A stretch of 64,000 bases of DNA, taken from positions 3,325,991-3,389,990 of the forward strand of contig NZ_MSCH01000003.1 in assembly GCF_002954545.1 (NCBI RefSeq), written 5' to 3'. Within the stretch, counting starts at the first letter, position 1. Every line of letters starts with the position of its first letter. Below are positions 18,955 to 28,885 of this stretch, piece after piece. Position numbers and translations under genes: made by a program. This DNA is from Psychrosphaera saromensis (GTDB lineage: Bacteria; Pseudomonadota; Gammaproteobacteria; Enterobacterales; Alteromonadaceae). Below the pieces are notes generated by a model, which saw only the letters and a program-made list of their open reading frames with translations, had not been told where the DNA came from and did no database searches.

Positions 18955-19170
18955 ATGCCAGTAATTAAAGTTAAAGAGAACGAACCGTTTGATGTTGCTC
19001 TACGTCGTTTCAAGCGTTCATGTGAAAAAGCAGGTATCCTTTCAGAAGTGCGTCGTCGCGAACATTTCGAAAAACCAACTTGGGCACGTAAGCGTAAGAA
19101 AGCAGCAGCTGTTAAACGTCACTTGAAAAAAGTTTCACGTGAGAACGCTCGTCGCATCAAGCTTTACTAA
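18955..19170 (+). CDS. rpsU: 30S ribosomal protein S21
   Basis: A 71-residue basic protein, [27 protein letters not shown] onward, nearly identical to the well-known S21 sequence. It acts in the 30S platform near the anti-Shine-Dalgarno. GAGGTGA upstream is a good ribosome site. First gene of rpsU-yqeY-dnaG-rpoD. Confidence 0.98.
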   Translation: MPVIKVKENEPFDVALRRFKRSCEKAGILSEVRRREHFEKPTWARKRKKAAAVKRHLKKVSRENARRIKLY

Positions 19171-19200
19171 TATTGGTTTACTTTCTCTAAAGGATTTTCC

Positions 19201-19647
19201 ATGAATTTGAAAGATCAGCTTAAAGAAGCTATGAAAGATGCAATGCGTGCTAAAGCTAAACTTAGCTTAACCACAATTCGCATGGTAATGGCTGCTATAA
19301 AGCAAAGAGAAGTTGACGAAAGAATTGAACTGGTCGATGAAGACGTGATTGCTATTTTAACCAAAATGGTTAAACAGCGCCGCGATTCTCAAGCACAATT
19401 TGAAAGTGCTGATCGACCAGAGTTAGCTGAAAAAGAAGCGGCTGAGATAGTGGTTATCGAAGCATTTTTACCTCAACCTCTTACCGAGGAAGAAGTAACG
19501 TCACTTGTAGCGCAAGCTATCACATCTTCTGGTGCCTCTGGCATGCAGGATATGGGTAAAGTGATGGCTGAGTTAAAACCAACTATTACCGGTCGTGCTG
19601 ACATGGGTAAAGTAAGTGGATTAGTAAGAGCTCAACTTAACAGTTAG
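19201..19647 (+). CDS. GatB/YqeY domain protein
   Basis: A 148-residue protein homologous to the tRNA-binding YqeY tail of GatB (LKDQLKEAMKDAMRAKAKLSLTTIRM, then QMGKVMAELKP-like MQDMGKVMAELKPTITGRADMGKV). Its exact function is not established in gammaproteobacteria; an amidotransferase-like tRNA role is the family suggestion. It sits between rpsU and dnaG, its usual place in this group, and is followed by a terminator that should attenuate read-through into dnaG. Confidence 0.92.
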   Translation: MNLKDQLKEAMKDAMRAKAKLSLTTIRMVMAAIKQREVDERIELVDEDVIAILTKMVKQRRDSQAQFESADRPELAEKEAAEIVVIEAFLPQPLTEEEVTSLVAQAITSSGASGMQDMGKVMAELKPTITGRADMGKVSGLVRAQLNS

Positions 19648-19682
19648 TTTTAATCTGCAACAGCCCGAGTAAAAGTTTGAAT

Positions 19683-19722
19683 CAAAACCGTGCATTTTCG
19701 AATGTGCGGTTTTGTTGTTTTT
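19683..19722 (+). terminator. Terminator between yqeY and dnaG
   Basis: CAAAACCG (19683-19690) pairs with CGGTTTTG (19707-19714), with further inner pairs and a TTCG loop (19697-19700), then a T-rich tail. Its position recalls the attenuating terminator before dnaG in the E. coli operon, which keeps primase low. Confidence 0.8.
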
Positions 19723-19810
19723 ACACTAGATATTATTTTCTATTGTTTCCAGAACGACGCTATTCTGCAATAATCCCCTATTCATTTTAAATTTTTATAT
19801 AAGAGGTTTT

Positions 19811-21562
19811 GTGTCCGGACGTATTCCAAAACAATTTATCGATGATTTAATTGAACGTACCGACGTTGTCGATTTAATTGATGCAAAAGTTCCTCTCAAA
19901 AAAGCAGGTAAAAATTACCAAGCTTGCTGCCCTTTTCATAATGAAAAATCGCCATCTTTTAGTGTAAGCCCAGATAAACAGTTTTATCATTGTTTTGGTT
20001 GTGGTGCCCATGGCAACGTTATTGGTTTCTTAATGGAATATGAACAACTTGAGTTTGTTGAAGCCATTGAAGAACTCGCCCGTTTACATGCTTTGGATAT
20101 TCCACGAGAAGATGTAAAAGGCAAAACTCAAAAATATGAATCCGTTAGTCGAGAGCAAAAACTCTCTGATTATGAGTTATTAGAGACCGCCAGTAAGTTT
20201 TTTCAACACCAGTTAAAACACGATGAAAACTCAAAGAAAGTTATTGAGTATTTAAAATCTCGTTCATTAAGTGGCGAAATAGCCCAGCAATATGGCATAG
20301 GTTACGCACCTGAGTCTTGGGATAAAGCGTTAAAGTCTTTATCCAAAACGCCAGAACAGCAGCAACAGTTAGTTGACTTAAAAGTTCTAACCCAGAATGA
20401 CAAAGGCAGAACCTACGACTTTTTCCGTAATCGCGTTATGTTTCCAATTCGAGATAAACGTGGCCGTGTAGTAGGCTTTGGTGGCCGAGTTATAGATGAC
20501 TCGATGCCGAAATACCTTAATTCACCAGAAACTCGCGTGTTTCATAAAGGTCGAGAGTTATATGGTTTTTATCAGGCAAAAGTTGCAAATCCAAAACTAG
20601 AAAAAGTATTAATTGTTGAAGGTTATATGGATGTTGTTTCCTTAGCCCAACAAGGTATTAATTATGCCGTTGCATCACTCGGTACTGCTACAACCGCCGA
20701 TCATATGCAAATGTTGTTCAGAGCAACACGCCAAGTTATTTGTTGCTATGACGGCGACCGAGCAGGTCGTGACGCAGCTTGGCGTGCATTAGAAAATGCA
20801 TTGCCACATTTGAAAGATGGCATTGATCTCAGATTCTCATTTTTACCAGACGGTGAAGATCCAGATACTATGGTGCAAAAAGAGGGCAAAGACGCTTTTG
20901 AACAACGCCTTAGTCAATCAACACCTCTGCTTAGTTATTTTTACGAACATTTTCTAGTGGATTTAGACATTACTACTGACGCTGGTAAGTCAGCTTTAGT
21001 CGCTGCGGCCAAGCCATTAATTGAAATGGTTCCGAGTGATTATTATAAAGAAGCACTAATGGCCAAACTCGCCGATTTAATTGGCAAGTCAGTTGATAAA
21101 TTAGTTGGCTTTAATCGCTCTCCAATCGCTCAAATCAGGCAAAAACAAACCGAGTTACAAGTAACTCCTATGCGCCGTGCCATTGCATTATTGTTACAGC
21201 ATCCCCATTTAGCTAAGGTAGTACCTTTTATTCCAGCATTAAGCCAAGCTGACTTACCTGGTTTTAACGTACTAATTAACATTCAAAAAACAATTTTGGA
21301 ACAGCCTGAGATTAAATCTCATATTTTGCTAGAACGTTTTAGGGAAAGTAAAGAGTACTCATTTTTGTCGCGTTTATTTGCTTGGGAACACCATATTACC
21401 GAAGAAAATTTAGCGCCAGAGTTTTCCACTACCTTTAAGTTTTTACAGGATAACTACCTAAAGAAACGCTTAGAGCAATTGGAAATAAAAGGCAAAACCA
21501 ATCAGCTAAACAAAGAAGAATGGAAAGAATACAGTGCGCTATTAATGGCACTAAAAGGTTAA
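19811..21562 (+). CDS. dnaG: DNA primase
   Basis: Makes RNA primers at the replication fork together with DnaB. The 583-residue protein starts at GTG after AAGAGG. The zinc-binding domain has C40, H43, C61 and C64 (CCPFHNEKSP and HCFGCGAHG). The central RNA-polymerase domain has the TOPRIM motif VEGYMDVV and acidic CYDGDRAGRDAA. The C-terminal helicase-binding domain is present. GTG plus the preceding terminator fit the low expression typical of dnaG. Confidence 0.98.
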   Translation: MSGRIPKQFIDDLIERTDVVDLIDAKVPLKKAGKNYQACCPFHNEKSPSFSVSPDKQFYHCFGCGAHGNVIGFLMEYEQLEFVEAIEELARLHALDIPREDVKGKTQKYESVSREQKLSDYELLETASKFFQHQLKHDENSKKVIEYLKSRSLSGEIAQQYGIGYAPESWDKALKSLSKTPEQQQQLVDLKVLTQNDKGRTYDFFRNRVMFPIRDKRGRVVGFGGRVIDDSMPKYLNSPETRVFHKGRELYGFYQAKVANPKLEKVLIVEGYMDVVSLAQQGINYAVASLGTATTADHMQMLFRATRQVICCYDGDRAGRDAAWRALENALPHLKDGIDLRFSFLPDGEDPDTMVQKEGKDAFEQRLSQSTPLLSYFYEHFLVDLDITTDAGKSALVAAAKPLIEMVPSDYYKEALMAKLADLIGKSVDKLVGFNRSPIAQIRQKQTELQVTPMRRAIALLLQHPHLAKVVPFIPALSQADLPGFNVLINIQKTILEQPEIKSHILLERFRESKEYSFLSRLFAWEHHITEENLAPEFSTTFKFLQDNYLKKRLEQLEIKGKTNQLNKEEWKEYSALLMALKG

Positions 21563-21759
21563 TTACGGCTATCGTTTTACAGGTCTTTTTTGAACTTAAT
21601 TCAAATTGGGCTTACTAAATAATAACCAGTAATTTATAGCCAGAATTTAATTCTAATGTTATAATCGCAAGTTCGCTTTTTTAGCCATAACTCTTAATGA
21701 GTATGGGAAAATAAGCAATACGATTTTGATGTTCAATAACTAGGTGGAAGATAATCTGT

Positions 21760-23592
21760 ATGGAGCAAACTCCTCAGTCTCAATTAAAACTTCTTATTCT
21801 TAAAGGTCGCGAGCAAGGGTACTTAACCTTTGCTGAAGTAAACGATCACCTTCCACAGGATATGATCGATGCGGAGCAAGTCGAAGACATAATTCAAATG
21901 ATCAACGACATGGGCATAAAAGTGTGTGAAACACCGCCTGATGCTGATGAATTATTAATGCAAGAGCAAACCAGTGACGACGAAGTTGTTGAAGCTGCAG
22001 CTGCTGCGCTTGCTACTGTTGAAAAAGAAATAGGCCGAACAACTGATCCAGTGCGTATGTATATGCGTGAAATGGGTACGGTTGAATTACTGACTCGTGA
22101 AGGCGAGATTGTAATTGCAAAAAGAATTGAAGAAGGTATTTATACCGTTCAAAAATCGGTTGCTGAATATCCTCAAGCTATCAGCTATTTATTGGACCAA
22201 TGGGACCAATTTGAAGCTGAAGAAATTCGTTTAAGTGACATCATTGTTGGCTTCTTAGATCCAAACGAACAAGACGTAGCTCCGGCTGCCACTCACGTTG
22301 GTTCAGAACTTAGCAAAGAACAGTTATCTGAAGACGAAGAAAGCGATTCAGATGATGAAGACGAAGAAGAAATTGATACTGGTCCAGATCCAGAAGAAGC
22401 TCGTGAACATTTTGAAGAATTACGTCGTTTGTACGAAGAGTCAACTTTATCAATTGAAAAGTTAGGCCGCGCACATCCTGATACTCAAGAAAAAATTAAA
22501 GCACTTAGCGAACATTTCAGATTATTTAAGTTAATCCCTAAACAATTTGATCGTCTAGTTCGTAATATGCGTGAAATGATGGACCGCGTTCGTGTTCAAG
22601 AACGTTTAATCATGAAACATTGTTGTGGTTACGCTAAATTACCTAAGAAAGATTTCATTAAAATCTTCCCTGGTAACGAAACGAAAACATCATGGTTTGA
22701 TTTACTACAAGCCGGTGGTGATTTAACAGCGAGTCGCTTAAAAGATGTAAATACTGAAGTTCGTCGTAGCATCCAAAAGTTAAAAGAAATTGAAATTGAC
22801 ACTCGATTAAATATTGAATCGATAAAAGATATCAATCGTCGTATGTCAATTGGTGAAGCTAAAGCTCGACGTGCTAAAAAAGAAATGGTTGAAGCCAACT
22901 TACGTTTGGTAATTTCAATTGCTAAAAAATACACAAACCGTGGTTTACAATTCTTAGATTTAATCCAAGAAGGTAACATTGGTTTGATGAAGGCTGTTGA
23001 TAAGTTTGAATATCGCCGTGGTTATAAGTTCTCAACTTATGCAACTTGGTGGATACGTCAGGCAATTACACGTTCTATCGCCGACCAAGCGCGTACAATC
23101 CGTATTCCGGTACACATGATTGAGACGATTAATAAGTTAAATCGTATTTCTCGTCAAATGTTACAAGAAATGGGTCGTGAGCCAACTCCAGAAGAGTTAG
23201 CTGAACGTATGATCATGCCAGAAGATAAGATCCGCAAAGTGCTTAAAATTGCGAAAGAGCCTATCTCGATGGAAACGCCAATTGGTGATGATGAAGACTC
23301 TCACTTAGGTGACTTCATTGAAGATACAACTATCTCATCTCCGGTTGACACAACGACAGCTGAAGGCTTACAAGACGCCACTCGTGACGTACTGTCTGGT
23401 TTAACAGCTCGTGAAGCTAAAGTTCTACGTATGCGTTTTGGTATCGATATGAATACTGACCACACGTTAGAAGAAGTTGGTAAACAGTTTGATGTAACAC
23501 GTGAACGTATTCGTCAGATTGAAGCTAAAGCGTTACGTAAATTACGTCACCCTTCTCGCTCAGAACCACTTAAAACATTCTTAGATGATTAA
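21760..23592 (+). CDS. rpoD: RNA polymerase sigma-70 factor RpoD
   Basis: Principal housekeeping sigma factor. The 610 residues include region 1.1, an acidic non-conserved region (around residues 170-215, including [21 protein letters not shown]), region 2 ([36 protein letters not shown] and [12 protein letters not shown]), region 3, and the 4.2 helix-turn-helix ([27 protein letters not shown]). Last gene of the macromolecular-synthesis cluster and closed by a terminator. It has a 197-bp upstream gap which may hold its own promoter. Confidence 0.99.
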   Translation: MEQTPQSQLKLLILKGREQGYLTFAEVNDHLPQDMIDAEQVEDIIQMINDMGIKVCETPPDADELLMQEQTSDDEVVEAAAAALATVEKEIGRTTDPVRMYMREMGTVELLTREGEIVIAKRIEEGIYTVQKSVAEYPQAISYLLDQWDQFEAEEIRLSDIIVGFLDPNEQDVAPAATHVGSELSKEQLSEDEESDSDDEDEEEIDTGPDPEEAREHFEELRRLYEESTLSIEKLGRAHPDTQEKIKALSEHFRLFKLIPKQFDRLVRNMREMMDRVRVQERLIMKHCCGYAKLPKKDFIKIFPGNETKTSWFDLLQAGGDLTASRLKDVNTEVRRSIQKLKEIEIDTRLNIESIKDINRRMSIGEAKARRAKKEMVEANLRLVISIAKKYTNRGLQFLDLIQEGNIGLMKAVDKFEYRRGYKFSTYATWWIRQAITRSIADQARTIRIPVHMIETINKLNRISRQMLQEMGREPTPEELAERMIMPEDKIRKVLKIAKEPISMETPIGDDEDSHLGDFIEDTTISSPVDTTTAEGLQDATRDVLSGLTAREAKVLRMRFGIDMNTDHTLEEVGKQFDVTRERIRQIEAKALRKLRHPSRSEPLKTFLDD

Positions 23593-23606
23593 TATTTAAG
23601 AATAAG

Positions 23607-23634
23607 AAAAAACCCACTTAATGTGGGTTTTTTT
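23607..23634 (+). terminator. Terminator after rpoD
   Basis: AACCCAC (23611-23617) pairs with GTGGGTT (23623-23629), followed by a run of T. Confidence 0.9.
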
Positions 23635-23757
23635 ATGCCTATAATCCTCTTACCAAGCTCCCGACATTAATTAGCTCACCTACGCATAGATTGGTTAACT
23701 CGTGCCATTAGAATGAGCCTCACCTCCTTAGCTGTAAGGTATAAAAGCATCAGATAC

Positions 23758-23786
23758 AAAAATGCCGCTAAAGATAGCGGCATTTT
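23758..23786 (-). terminator. Terminator after the SulP gene
   Basis: AAAATGCCGCTA (23759-23770) pairs with TAGCGGCATTTT (23775-23786), loop AAGA. T-rich on both sides, so it may work in both directions at this convergent junction. Confidence 0.85.
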
Positions 23787-23807
23787 ACTTTTAAACATCT
23801 GAGCTAA

Positions 23808-25373
23808 TTAAGCAAGTTTGTCTGCGACCACATGGTAACGAGGATCTTCGTTAATGTTCATCTCGACGTACTTCTGAGCTTTAACTAACAACTCTCGACA
23901 CTCTGGGCTAATATGACGAATATGAAGTTTTTTACCTATCGCTTCATACTTATCAGCCAGTCCATCAATCGCATCGATACCTGAGCTATCCCAGATACGT
24001 GAGTTTTTAAATTCAATCACTACGTCTTGTGGATCATTTTCTAAGTCAAATAACTCTTTAAAATTACCTACAGAGCCAAAGAACAAAGGGCCTTCTAGTT
24101 CGTAAACCTTCCAGTTCTCTTCATCTATATGAGTGCGTGCAAAAATATTTGAAGCATGTTTCCAGGCGAATACCAAGGCAGACACAATCACACCAACAAT
24201 AACGGCAATGGCTAAATCGGCAGCTACCGTTACACCCGTTACGAGTAGTAAAACAAATGCATCTTCTTTATTTGCACCTCTAAGTATTTTGAATGAAGCC
24301 CATTCAAATGTACCTAGAACCACCATAAACATAACACCAACAAGTGCCGCTAATGGGATCATTTCAATCCATTGAGCGAAGAATAAGATAAAGGCTAACA
24401 AGACAACGGCAGCGGTAATACCAGATAAACGACCACGTCCACCAGAGTTAATGTTAATCATAGATTGACCTATCATGGCACAACCACCCATACCACCAAA
24501 GAAGCCAGTTACTGTGTTTGCAACACCTTGACCAACACATTCTTTGTTACTGCGTCCGCGTGTATTGGTTAGTTCATCAATTAGGGTAAGTGTTAGTAAC
24601 GATTCAATTAGACCAATCAAGGCAATAATAACAGCCGTTGGTAATATGATGTATAGAGTCTCTAGAGTGAACGGGATCATTGGAATATTAAACGATGGTA
24701 ATTCACCAGCTAACGTAGCAGTTGCTTTTTCAGCTTCAGGCAACATATCACGTACAAAGTCGATAACAGTACGCGCTTCTAAATCTAGACCGTGTACCGC
24801 GAATGTAACCGCCAATATCGCAACTAACGAAGACGGAACCGCAGTTGTTAATTTAGGTAAAAAATGAATGATGGACATAGTGAGTAAAACAAGTCCGAGC
24901 ATTACATACATCTGACTACCTGTCATCCAATGCGCAATTCCTAATGTATCAAATACTTTAAACTGTCCCATTTGAGCAAGGAAGATCACGATAGCTAAAC
25001 CATTTACAAAACCTAACATAACTGGGTAAGGGACAAGTCTAATAAACTTCCCTAATTTGAACACGCCAAAGAGTATTTGTATTAATCCGGCTAAAATCAC
25101 AGCGGCAAATAGATATTGCACACCATACTGGGCAACCAAGGCAACCATAACAACGGCTGTAGCTCCTGTCGCACCTGAAATCATTCCAGGACGGCCACCA
25201 ATTGCCGATGTAATAAGCCCCATCATAAATGCAGCATAAAGTCCGATCATAGGATCTACACCTGCAACGAAGGCAAACGCTACGGCTTCTGGCACTAATG
25301 CTAGTGCAACAGTAATACCGGATAACACGTCATTTTTTACATTTGAATCACTTTTAGTGATCAGATTAAACAT
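23808..25373 (-). CDS. SulP-family anion transporter with STAS domain
   Basis: A 521-residue inner-membrane protein with about 10-12 membrane helices and a cytoplasmic C-terminal STAS domain (approximately residues 415-515, with DVVIEFKNSRIWDSSGIDAIDGL). Family members move sulfate, bicarbonate or other anions, often coupled to sodium or protons; the substrate is not decidable from sequence. VPEAVAFAFVAGVDPMIGLYAAF is the conserved first motif and GGRPGMISGATGA the next. It stands alone between rpoD and flgE on the minus strand, bounded by terminators on both sides. Confidence 0.92.
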   Translation of the reverse strand: MFNLITKSDSNVKNDVLSGITVALALVPEAVAFAFVAGVDPMIGLYAAFMMGLITSAIGGRPGMISGATGATAVVMVALVAQYGVQYLFAAVILAGLIQILFGVFKLGKFIRLVPYPVMLGFVNGLAIVIFLAQMGQFKVFDTLGIAHWMTGSQMYVMLGLVLLTMSIIHFLPKLTTAVPSSLVAILAVTFAVHGLDLEARTVIDFVRDMLPEAEKATATLAGELPSFNIPMIPFTLETLYIILPTAVIIALIGLIESLLTLTLIDELTNTRGRSNKECVGQGVANTVTGFFGGMGGCAMIGQSMININSGGRGRLSGITAAVVLLAFILFFAQWIEMIPLAALVGVMFMVVLGTFEWASFKILRGANKEDAFVLLLVTGVTVAADLAIAVIVGVIVSALVFAWKHASNIFARTHIDEENWKVYELEGPLFFGSVGNFKELFDLENDPQDVVIEFKNSRIWDSSGIDAIDGLADKYEAIGKKLHIRHISPECRELLVKAQKYVEMNINEDPRYHVVADKLA

Positions 25374-25534
25374 GACAACTCCAAATTATTTAGCTGGAAA
25401 TTTAAATTGGTAAACTGGATATATTTTATCCAGTCGGAAAGGTCGGCGATAATAGCAAATTAAACACTCAAATTCACTACATTAAGTATTTCAGCTTAGT
25501 GAAATTATTTCATGACAGGTTAAATATTTAACAT

Positions 25535-25563
25535 AAAAAAAGCCAGTCTATGACTGGCTTTTC
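25535..25563 (-). terminator. Terminator after flgE
   Basis: AGCCAGTC (25541-25548) pairs with GACTGGCT (25552-25559) with T-runs on both strands. It closes the flgBCDE transcript before the SulP gene. Confidence 0.85.
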
Positions 25564-25587
25564 TTTGTTACTCTAACTTAACACTAA

Positions 25588-27072
25588 CTATCTAATTTGT
25601 AAGATTGTTTGAGTAATGGTTGAGTTAACCTCTAACGCACGTGAACTAGCCTGATAGTTACGCTGTGCAGTGATTAAGTCAACTAACTCATTAGTTAAGT
25701 TGGTATTAGATTGCTCTAACGTCCCTGAACTAATTTGACCAAATGTTCCGGTATCAGCTTCACCAGCTAATGCTTGACCAGATGTTTGGCTTTCTTCCCA
25801 ACTCGTATTGCCGATTTGAGTCAAACCTTGTTCATTGGCAAAACGCGCTAACATGATTTTAGCAATAGGAACTGAATCACCATTTGAATACTTGCCTTCA
25901 ATTAAGCCTTCATCATCAATAGTAACTCCGCTTAGTCGACCCACCGTTGAACCATCTTGATCTAATGCGTAAAGTTCATAACTTCCTGAGTACTGAGTTA
26001 ATTCAGACATCATTATAGTAATGACTTGATCTGGGTCACCACCATTAGTTACCGCACCTGCACCTAAATATGGTGCAACAGGAGCTGGTACAATATTCGT
26101 TGGATCTGTCGTTGCACCTAAACGTTCACCGACAGGTACTGGAAACGTATCGGTTACTGCAGCACCAGCTGAGTCAAACTGTAATAACATACCACGTTGA
26201 CCGAGCGAACTTTCAAACACAACACCTGTACCACCAAGAATTGGGTCGTCCTGTAAGTCAACAACTTGAGGGTTACCATCGTCATCCGTTACCGTAGTAT
26301 ACATAATCCAACTACTCGAGTTACCTTGCTCTGCAGCAGGGACTGCAGCTATACCACCAACAAAACCATCTGTTGGTGAGACAGCTGAGGCCGCAGATGC
26401 AGCTTCAAGTGACGTAGGGTCTGTTGTTTTAACAAAATACATTTCTTGAATACGGCTGTTACCCAATGAATCATAGATAACCGTTGAAGTTGAATAGTTA
26501 TACGTATCCGTATCCGCTGGGTCGAAAGCTAGAGGGTCTAAATTATCATCGCTACTGTTTAAATTAAATTCTATATTAATTTCAGAGGTTCGTGTTGGAG
26601 CTCCAGCAGTATCTGGAATTTGAATCGACTCAACTGCACTCAAACTTACTGAGCTTGCAGTACCATCATCATTAACAGGATAGCCTTGCAAATAACCGCC
26701 ATTTGAGTTTACTACATAGCCGTCAGAATCTAATTTAAATGCACCAGCTCGTGTATATGAAAGGTCGGTAGTACTTACGTCATTCACGTCGTTCACTATA
26801 CCAAAGAAGCCACCGCCTGAAATAGCCAAGTCAAGTGAGTTTTCAGTGAATAACAAACTACCTTGAGTAAATTGTTGCGCAACGTCATTAACTAAAACAC
26901 CGTCACCATTTGCTGTTTTTGCATTTGTAAAAATTGATGATGAATATACATCGGCAAATTCTGCACGCGACTCTTTAAAGCCGTACGTATTTACGTTAGC
27001 TATATTATTCGCCGTTACGTCCAGATCTTTCTGAGCTGCTTTCAGACCAGTTAACGCTATATTAAAAGACAT
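25588..27072 (-). CDS. flgE: Flagellar hook protein FlgE
   Basis: Structural subunit of the flagellar hook, exported by the flagellar type III apparatus. The 494-residue protein opens with MSFNIALTGLKAAQKDLDVTANNIANVNTYGFKESRAEF and ends with the conserved coiled segment NELVDLITAQRNYQASSRALEVN, both axial-protein signatures. Variable middle domain. It is the last gene of flgB-flgC-flgD-flgE; the expected flgF does not follow. Confidence 0.97.
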   Translation of the reverse strand: MSFNIALTGLKAAQKDLDVTANNIANVNTYGFKESRAEFADVYSSSIFTNAKTANGDGVLVNDVAQQFTQGSLLFTENSLDLAISGGGFFGIVNDVNDVSTTDLSYTRAGAFKLDSDGYVVNSNGGYLQGYPVNDDGTASSVSLSAVESIQIPDTAGAPTRTSEINIEFNLNSSDDNLDPLAFDPADTDTYNYSTSTVIYDSLGNSRIQEMYFVKTTDPTSLEAASAASAVSPTDGFVGGIAAVPAAEQGNSSSWIMYTTVTDDDGNPQVVDLQDDPILGGTGVVFESSLGQRGMLLQFDSAGAAVTDTFPVPVGERLGATTDPTNIVPAPVAPYLGAGAVTNGGDPDQVITIMMSELTQYSGSYELYALDQDGSTVGRLSGVTIDDEGLIEGKYSNGDSVPIAKIMLARFANEQGLTQIGNTSWEESQTSGQALAGEADTGTFGQISSGTLEQSNTNLTNELVDLITAQRNYQASSRALEVNSTITQTILQIR

Positions 27073-27146
27073 AGAAATTTCCTATACATTGCGGCTACTT
27101 GAAGTCGCGTTCAAAATAATTATCAAAGATTAAACAGTTTTACTGG

Positions 27147-27830
27147 TTAATCTCCAACGGCCAATACATCTGTTAATGTGATTGAGCCTAATCCTTGTAA
27201 GTTCAATTCAAGTCCCGTGCCATTTACACCAAGAGTTACTGAACTTACATTTCCGTACGTTAATACCGTTAAACTTTCTGACTGACCAGAAACAAGACCA
27301 GTGAATTCGACTGAATATTGCCCTGCTGGCAAAGGATTGCCGTCATCATCAGTGCCATCCCATTCAAAATCCATCATACCGGCACTTTTATCGCCTAACG
27401 ATTCAGTCTTAATTAAATTACCAGACTCATCCATTATTCGCATATTGACAGTTTGAGCCGCAGAAGGTATCGCCACTTGTCCACTAACACCAGTACCGTC
27501 AGAATATGACAATGAGCTATTAACCAGAACATTACGCCCGACTAATGAAGACGCTTCAAGAGCTTGATTCGATGTCATAGATACAGAAAATGCATCAAAC
27601 TTATCGCCTAAGTCACTGATCCCTTCTGACATAGTGAACTGTGTCATTTGTGAGATCATATCTTCATTGGTTGTTGGGTTTAGAGGGTCTTGCATTGACA
27701 ACTGTGTTGTTAACAATGCAAAAAAATCAGCTTGCCCCATTTGACCATTGACTTCATTAGTACCAATTTCTTCGTCTTGCCATGTAATGGCATCTATAGC
27801 TGCATTGGATACATTATTTGTTATCGCCAT
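27147..27830 (-). CDS. flgD: Flagellar hook-capping (scaffold) protein FlgD
   Basis: FlgD caps the growing hook and directs FlgE assembly. The 227-residue protein has the N-terminal export and cap region (QADFFALLTTQLSMQDPLNPTTNEDMISQMTQFTMSEGI) and a FlgD Ig-like domain with FEWDGTDDDGNPLPAGQYSVEFTG. Length matches the family. Located 74 bp before flgE and 11 bp after flgC. Confidence 0.96.
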   Translation of the reverse strand: MAITNNVSNAAIDAITWQDEEIGTNEVNGQMGQADFFALLTTQLSMQDPLNPTTNEDMISQMTQFTMSEGISDLGDKFDAFSVSMTSNQALEASSLVGRNVLVNSSLSYSDGTGVSGQVAIPSAAQTVNMRIMDESGNLIKTESLGDKSAGMMDFEWDGTDDDGNPLPAGQYSVEFTGLVSGQSESLTVLTYGNVSSVTLGVNGTGLELNLQGLGSITLTDVLAVGD

Positions 27831-27841
27831 AACTATTTACC

Positions 27842-28255
27842 TTATCTTTGGCCCATTGTAAGTGTCTTACTTAGCATTGTTTTTGCAGCATCGGCAATCT
27901 GCACATTAGTTTGGTATGCACGAGATGCCGAAATCATATTTGCCATTTCTTCAACAACATTTACATTAGGCTTGTAGATATAACCGTCTTTATCAGCCAT
28001 TGGATGATTAGGGTTATGTTCCATCGTTAAAGGAGCATCACTCTCAACAATACCCAATACACTTACACCGGTAGCTTGAGATGACATTGCTTTAGTCATT
28101 TCTGCCGCAAATACTGGATGTCGAGCTCGATAAGTTTCATCTACGCTGCTAGATACTGAGGTAGCATTAGCGATATTACTTGCCGTGGTATTTAAACGTA
28201 TTGACTGGGCACTCATCCCTGTTCCTGATACGTCAAAAACATTATATAAACTCAT
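27842..28255 (-). CDS. flgC: Flagellar basal-body rod protein FlgC
   Basis: Proximal rod component of 137 residues. It carries the rod-protein N-terminal motif SAQSIRLNTTASNIANATS and the C-terminal helix NVVEEMANMISASRAYQTNVQIADAAKTM. Two bases separate it from flgB, so the two are co-transcribed and probably translationally coupled. Confidence 0.97.
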   Translation of the reverse strand: MSLYNVFDVSGTGMSAQSIRLNTTASNIANATSVSSSVDETYRARHPVFAAEMTKAMSSQATGVSVLGIVESDAPLTMEHNPNHPMADKDGYIYKPNVNVVEEMANMISASRAYQTNVQIADAAKTMLSKTLTMGQR

Positions 28256-28257
28256 TA

Positions 28258-28656
28258 TTAATTACCTCCGGTAAGTGCTTTATTCATAGATTTAATTTTT
28301 CCATTTAGAAATTCCAAACTAGTTTGATATTCCATCGAGTTTTGCATAAATATATTACGCTCAACTTGAACATCAACAGTATTGCCATCACCAGTATCTG
28401 GTTGATTTGGATTTCTATATTTTTGACTTGTGTCAATTTCAACGGATAAATCAAAATGCTTGTCGTGGGTTTTGGACATACGATAGGTATTATTTTTTTG
28501 TGCATTAGCTAATGCACTAGCAAAATCCATATCCTTCGCTTTATATCCAGGAGTATCGGCATTAGCAATGTTGCTGGACAGAAGCTCTGCTCGGTCTGAG
28601 CGAACTAATAATGCATTCTGATGTATGCCAAACACCTTATCTAAACTAATTGCCAT
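28258..28656 (-). CDS. flgB: Flagellar basal-body rod protein FlgB
   Basis: Proximal rod component. The frame is open further upstream (to 28695) but the start chosen is the ATG at 28656, because GGAGG lies directly before it and the resulting [22 protein letters not shown] is the usual FlgB beginning; this gives 132 residues. The motif [24 protein letters not shown] is diagnostic. A sigma-54 promoter ends about 35 bp upstream of the start. Confidence 0.97.
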   Translation of the reverse strand: MAISLDKVFGIHQNALLVRSDRAELLSSNIANADTPGYKAKDMDFASALANAQKNNTYRMSKTHDKHFDLSVEIDTSQKYRNPNQPDTGDGNTVDVQVERNIFMQNSMEYQTSLEFLNGKIKSMNKALTGGN

Positions 28657-28690
28657 AATTCCTCCACGACTTATTGTTGTGAATTCAAAA

Positions 28691-28706
28691 TGCAATATAA
28701 AGGCCA
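28691..28706 (-). promoter_or_regulatory. Sigma-54 promoter of flgBCDE
   Basis: Read on the minus strand the site is TGGCCTTTATATTGCA, with GG and GC elements at the exact -24/-12 spacing. The start would lie around 28680, giving a leader of roughly 24 nt before the flgB ATG. Flagellar class II or III promoters of polar-flagellated gammaproteobacteria are commonly RpoN-dependent under FleQ/FlrA or FlrC. Confidence 0.78.
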
Positions 28707-28885
28707 GAAATATATTATTGGGGAATATTTTAATTATTATGATGTTTTTTAGGGGGATAACTTAGATAAAGTAAAGTGTGTAGCCTTTCGCTATACACCT
28801 TACTTTTTTATGACTTCAATTTTTAACGTGTTAATACTTGTATGACGGCAACAAACGTTTGCCGTTAGCCGCACCGCTTTCCATA

